Shown here: positions 60,927 to 64,000 of the stretch, piece by piece
Position numbering within the stretch: position 1 is the stretch's first letter
How the letters are laid out: each line of letters starts with the position of its first letter
From: G963422745 sp963422745
Lineage (GTDB): Bacteria; Actinomycetota; Acidimicrobiia; Acidimicrobiales; Aldehydirespiratoraceae
Direction of reading: 5' to 3'
DNA: 64,000 nucleotides
Assembly (NCBI GenBank): GCA_963422745.1
Contig: OY730477.1
Span: 2,728,001-2,792,000 of the forward strand
Program-made: the position numbers and the translations under genes
The notes under the pieces: generated by a model
What the model saw: only the letters and a program-made list of their open reading frames with translations
Told to the model about the DNA's origin: nothing
Databases searched by the model: none

Positions 60927-61676
60927 ATGGCGTGGATCGACCAGCACTGCCACCTTCCAGAAGGTCCCGACAGCACCGACGTTGTGGCCGATGCTCGCGC
61001 GGCGGGAGTCACCCGAATGATCACGGTGGGCTGCGATGCAAACCAGTCGCGTCAGATGTTGACCGTGGCGCGCCACAACGACGGCGTGTGGGCCACCGCC
61101 GGTGTACATCCCCATGAGGCCCGGCACGGAATCGGAGATATCGAAGACCTGTTGGCTGAGCCCGAGATCGTTGCGGTCGGCGAGGCCGGACTCGATTACT
61201 ACTACGAACACTCACCACGTGATGTGCAAGCAGACGTTTTCGCAACCCAGATCCAAATGGCTCGGGATCACCAACTGCCGTTGATGGTTCACACACGTGA
61301 TGCCTGGGACGACACCTTTGCCATCCTCGACCATGAGGGCATGCCCGACCAAGTTGTATTTCACTGCTTCACTGGCGGCCCCAACGAAGCCAACGAAGCG
61401 CTGGCACGGGGCGCGCTGCTCTCGTTTTCGGGAATCATTACCTTTCGCCGAGCCGACGAAGTGCGAGCGGCAGCGGCAATTTGTCCGCTTGAGCGCCTTC
61501 TGATTGAGACCGACTCCCCGTATCTTGCTCCTGTGCCCCATCGTGGTAAACCCAACCGTCCCGCCTTGGTCCCGCTTGTGGGTGCTGGCGTCGCCGAGGC
61601 CAAGGGCATTGATATCAGCGAAGTAGAGGCCGCCACCTGGCAGACGGCGCAAGATTTCTATTCCCTCGTCCAATAG
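60927..61676 (+). CDS. tatD: TatD-family metal-dependent hydrolase (DNase)
   Basis: 249 residues. Metal ligands are in DQHCHLPEG, GEAGLDYYY, MVHTRDAWDD, FHCFTGG and LLIETDSPYLAPVPHRGKPN. This is the TatD/YcfH group often placed between metG and rpf/ksgA in actinobacteria. ATG lies 5 bp after the metG stop, so it is in the same operon. Confidence 0.95.
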   Translation: MAWIDQHCHLPEGPDSTDVVADARAAGVTRMITVGCDANQSRQMLTVARHNDGVWATAGVHPHEARHGIGDIEDLLAEPEIVAVGEAGLDYYYEHSPRDVQADVFATQIQMARDHQLPLMVHTRDAWDDTFAILDHEGMPDQVVFHCFTGGPNEANEALARGALLSFSGIITFRRADEVRAAAAICPLERLLIETDSPYLAPVPHRGKPNRPALVPLVGAGVAEAKGIDISEVEAATWQTAQDFYSLVQ

Positions 61677-61794
61677 CTGCTCACATCATGGGCAACTGTC
61701 CGAGTCGGGACCAAAAAGCAAAGCCAGTGCAATCTCAGTGGGTCTTGGTAAGGCCCCATTTGGCACATCCGTAACAACAGAAAATTCGTAGTCC

Positions 61795-62715
61795 ATGCCC
61801 TCTTTGACCAAAGCCTTGGTTCGTTCGGTCATTCTCATCGTTGTCTTAACCTCGTTGGCGCTGCTCATCTCGGCTGCCACAAAGGGGAGGCACGCCGAGT
61901 TCACAGAGCTGCCAGCAACACCCACAGCGGCCCCATCAACCTCACCCGCTACCGAAACCCCAAGATCCACGCCGTCAATCCCGACCACCAACCCGGTCAT
62001 TTCAGCCGACACCGCGATACCACCACCGACAACAACCGCACCCAGTTTCACATCCACCACATCGATCCCCACTACAACGACAACTATCCCCACTACAACC
62101 ACTACCCCGCCAACCACCACAACGGCCCGCACCACAACCACACCACCACCAACCACCACAACCACGACAACCACACCCCCAACAACCACCACAACGGCCC
62201 GCACCATCACACCGCCAACCACCACGTCGATCCGCACCACAACCACACCACCGCCAACCACCACAACGGCCCGCACCACAACCACACCACCGCCAACCAC
62301 CACAACGGCCCGCACCACAACCACACCCCCAACAACCACTACAACCACGACAACCACACCCCCAACAACCACCACTTCGATCCCCACCACAACCACGACA
62401 ACCACACCCCCACCAACCACAACCCCGCCAACCACAACCATTGTCGCGACAGGCCCTACGCCACAGCAATGGGAGGCCCTGCGGCAATGCGAATCAGGCG
62501 GTCGCTACAAAGCGCTGAGCCCCAACGGGAGATACCGCGGTGCTTACCAGTTCACACAAGCCACCTGGAACTGGGTGGCCTCCCGGAACGATCCGTCGCT
62601 GGTAAGGGTCGACCCTGCAAAGGCGTCGCCAGCCGATCAGGACAGCCAAGCGCGATATCTCTACAGCGTTCAAGGTGCCAAGCCGTGGCCCTCCTGCGGT
62701 AGGCACCTCTATTGA
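61795..62715 (+). CDS. Resuscitation-promoting-factor-like cell-wall hydrolase with a Thr/Pro stalk
   Basis: 306 residues. An N-terminal signal/membrane helix (VRSVILIVVLTSLALLISAA) is followed by about 150 residues almost entirely of Thr and Pro with short Ala-Arg or Ser-Ile breaks, a surface-exposed linker. The C-terminal 80 residues are a transglycosylase/Rpf domain: WEALRQCESGGRYKA with the catalytic Glu, GAYQFTQATWNWVA and a final PWPSCGRH. It should cut peptidoglycan outside the cell. It sits in the usual tatD-rpf-ksgA order of actinobacteria. Confidence 0.9.
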   Translation: MPSLTKALVRSVILIVVLTSLALLISAATKGRHAEFTELPATPTAAPSTSPATETPRSTPSIPTTNPVISADTAIPPPTTTAPSFTSTTSIPTTTTTIPTTTTTPPTTTTARTTTTPPPTTTTTTTTPPTTTTTARTITPPTTTSIRTTTTPPPTTTTARTTTTPPPTTTTARTTTTPPTTTTTTTTTPPTTTTSIPTTTTTTTPPPTTTPPTTTIVATGPTPQQWEALRQCESGGRYKALSPNGRYRGAYQFTQATWNWVASRNDPSLVRVDPAKASPADQDSQARYLYSVQGAKPWPSCGRHLY

Positions 62716-62737
62716 TCAGGTATTTTGAGCCCGATCC

Positions 62738-63565
62738 ATGACTCACAGTCGACTCAAGCTCGAACAGCTTCTTCGTCGTTACGAGCTAACGCCACGGCGT
62801 GCACTCGGGCAGCACTTTGTCGGCGATCCCGAACTGCTGACTGCTATCGCCCGAATCAGTGGCGCGGGACCGGATCGGCCGGTATTGGAGATAGGGCCCG
62901 GGCTCGGCTCGCTTACGCTTGCGCTCGCCTCCACCGGCGCAGCGGTCACAGCAGTGGAAGCCGACGGCGACCTGGTGACGATACTGCGAGATGTTGTGGC
63001 CGGGCTTGATGTCACCGTGGTCCAAGCCGATGCAATGAATGTTGACTGGGAGGAGCTACTCGCCAGCCATGACGACTGGATGCTGATCGCCAATCTCCCA
63101 TACAACATCGCAACCCCTTTGATACTCGACCTGCTACGAGAAACAGGCCGAATTCGTTCGATGCTTGTTATGTTGCAACTCGAGACCGCGCAACGCCTCG
63201 CCGCGAAACCCGGCGACAGGGCCATCGGAATCCCATCGCTGCTGGCCGCCTACCATGCGACGGTTGAGATCGTCCAGCGTGTGCCAGCTGCGGTTTTCGT
63301 ACCCGAACCCAATGTGGAGTCGGCATTGGTGCGCATCGAACGGCACCCCCAGCGTGTCGTTGATACACCCCTTGAGGCGATCGAGCCTCTCGTGAGAACC
63401 GCCTTCGGACAACGCCGCAAGATGCTGAGGCGGTCGCTGGCCACGATGCTGACTACAGACGATTTCACCAATGCGTCGGTCGATCCGAGACGCAGACCCG
63501 AGACGCTGTCACTTGAGGAGTGGGCCGAACTGGCCAGCACACGTCGGCTCAGCTGTAAATCGTAG
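62738..63565 (+). CDS. rsmA: 16S rRNA (adenine(1518)-N6/adenine(1519)-N6)-dimethyltransferase
   Basis: 275 residues. LTPRRALGQHFVGDPELL at the N-terminus, SAM motif VLEIGPGLGSLTLAL and catalytic NLPYNIATPLI are all KsgA/RsmA. It methylates two adenosines near the 3' end of 16S rRNA. It lies 22 bp after the Rpf-like gene and 3 bp before ispE. Confidence 0.95.
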   Translation: MTHSRLKLEQLLRRYELTPRRALGQHFVGDPELLTAIARISGAGPDRPVLEIGPGLGSLTLALASTGAAVTAVEADGDLVTILRDVVAGLDVTVVQADAMNVDWEELLASHDDWMLIANLPYNIATPLILDLLRETGRIRSMLVMLQLETAQRLAAKPGDRAIGIPSLLAAYHATVEIVQRVPAAVFVPEPNVESALVRIERHPQRVVDTPLEAIEPLVRTAFGQRRKMLRRSLATMLTTDDFTNASVDPRRRPETLSLEEWAELASTRRLSCKS

Positions 63566-63568
63566 TCT

Positions 63569-64000
63569 GTGGCCGTGGAGACAGTCACCGCACCAGCCAA
63601 ACTGACCCTTTCCCTGCGGGTGACCGGACAACGCGACGGCTACCACCTGATCGACGCCGAGATGGTGACCGTGGATCTCTACGACACCCTTGAGATCGAC
63701 GACCAGAGAATCAACGATGGCTCCGACCACGAGAAGTCCGGCCAAGCAGAGGCCGCTGTGGTTGAGGTCACCCATAACCCGAGCTCAATGCTCAACGTCA
63801 CCGACGACTTGGTAGTCCGGGCATTGCAACTCGTCGGGCGACCTGCTCGGGTACGGATCAACAAACAGATACCGATAGGAGCCGGGCTCGGCGGCGGGTC
63901 CGCGGATGCCGCAGCCGTCTTGAGGTGGGCCAGATATAGCGACCCCGTCGGCGCCTCTGCAATCGGTGCCGATGTGGCCTTCTGTCTTACCGGCGGCAGG
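63569..64000 (+). CDS. ispE: 4-diphosphocytidyl-2-C-methyl-D-erythritol kinase, N-terminal part (cut by the window edge)
   Basis: 144 codons open to the end of the window. The start (GTG 63569 or GTG 63575) leads into VTAPAKLTLSLRVTGQRDGY, the IspE N-terminus. The GHMP-kinase ATP loop is PIGAGLGGGSADAAAVL, and GADVAFCLTGG follows. It makes an isoprenoid precursor in the MEP pathway. The rsmA-ispE order is standard for actinobacteria. Confidence 0.93.
   Translation, partial: MAVETVTAPAKLTLSLRVTGQRDGYHLIDAEMVTVDLYDTLEIDDQRINDGSDHEKSGQAEAAVVEVTHNPSSMLNVTDDLVVRALQLVGRPARVRINKQIPIGAGLGGGSADAAAVLRWARYSDPVGASAIGADVAFCLTGGR

Noticed and set aside
61686..62441. A Val/Gly-rich minus-strand frame opposite the Rpf-like gene
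   Set aside because: It is the complement of the Thr/Pro codon repeats; the plus frame has a membrane signal and a clear catalytic domain.

Overview
The window looks like chromosomal DNA of an actinobacterium, most likely an uncultured member of the class Acidimicrobiia (inference). Support: moderately high G+C by eye, a tig-clpP-clpX-folC-ndk-mreB run as in actinobacteria, a zinc-type MetRS with a K-x-S-x-S loop, a DesA-type acyl-ACP desaturase, a resuscitation-promoting-factor-like cell-wall hydrolase and dense ATGA/GTGA gene overlaps. No phage, transposase, rRNA or CRISPR array was found. Genes are cut at both edges (mreB at the left, ispE at the right).

Layout. 0-5.5 kb: housekeeping on the minus strand (mreB, ndk, folC, clpX, clpP, tig) and a tRNA-Gly(UCC). 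5.5-10.3 kb: a xanthine-dehydrogenase-type molybdenum hydroxylase (Mo subunit plus a fused FAD/2Fe-2S protein) and a divergent thioredoxin-fold protein. 10.3-13.8 kb: a zinc-uptake ABC system with a His/Asp-rich binding protein, a Fur/Zur-type regulator and a perfect palindromic operator. 13.8-26.4 kb: an aerobic CO dehydrogenase island in two convergent arms. The minus arm is coxM-coxS-coxL (form I motif AYRCSFR), an XdhC-YHS fusion, coxG and five tiny single-span membrane proteins. The plus arm is an XdhC-like protein, coxD (AAA+), coxE (VWA) and two small unknowns; a MocA-like cytidylyltransferase lies beside it. 27-33 kb: a mixed set (MBL hydrolase, APH-type phosphotransferase, DUF1214, VanZ-like, and a surface protein with three near-identical domains and a Pro-Glu stalk).

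33-53.4 kb: a catabolic island for inositol or an inositol derivative. A long minus-strand operon carries iolE, a sugar ABC transporter, a fatty-acid-desaturase/Rieske fusion (like rhizopine MocD+MocE), iolC, a 2-hydroxyacid dehydrogenase, a Gfo/Idh oxidoreductase, iolD, an SDR, iolG and iolB. A divergent LacI regulator with a PhyH dioxygenase and another Gfo/Idh protein sits at the head; a second PhyH enzyme and a dimethylformamidase-like protein sit at the tail. 53.4-64 kb: housekeeping on the plus strand (ychF, acyl-ACP desaturase, DUF192, rsmI, metG, tatD, Rpf-like protein, rsmA, ispE) plus a PHP-domain protein and a small membrane protein.

The most unusual non-coding feature is a set of unrelated tandem repeats. 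Six share a period of about 63-69 bp and a seventh has 125 bp. They sit in intergenic spacers, and several begin in or at the 3' end of a gene and run past its stop codon. The most promising protein-level novelty is the row of five single-span membrane proteins behind coxG, together with the XdhC-YHS fusion.
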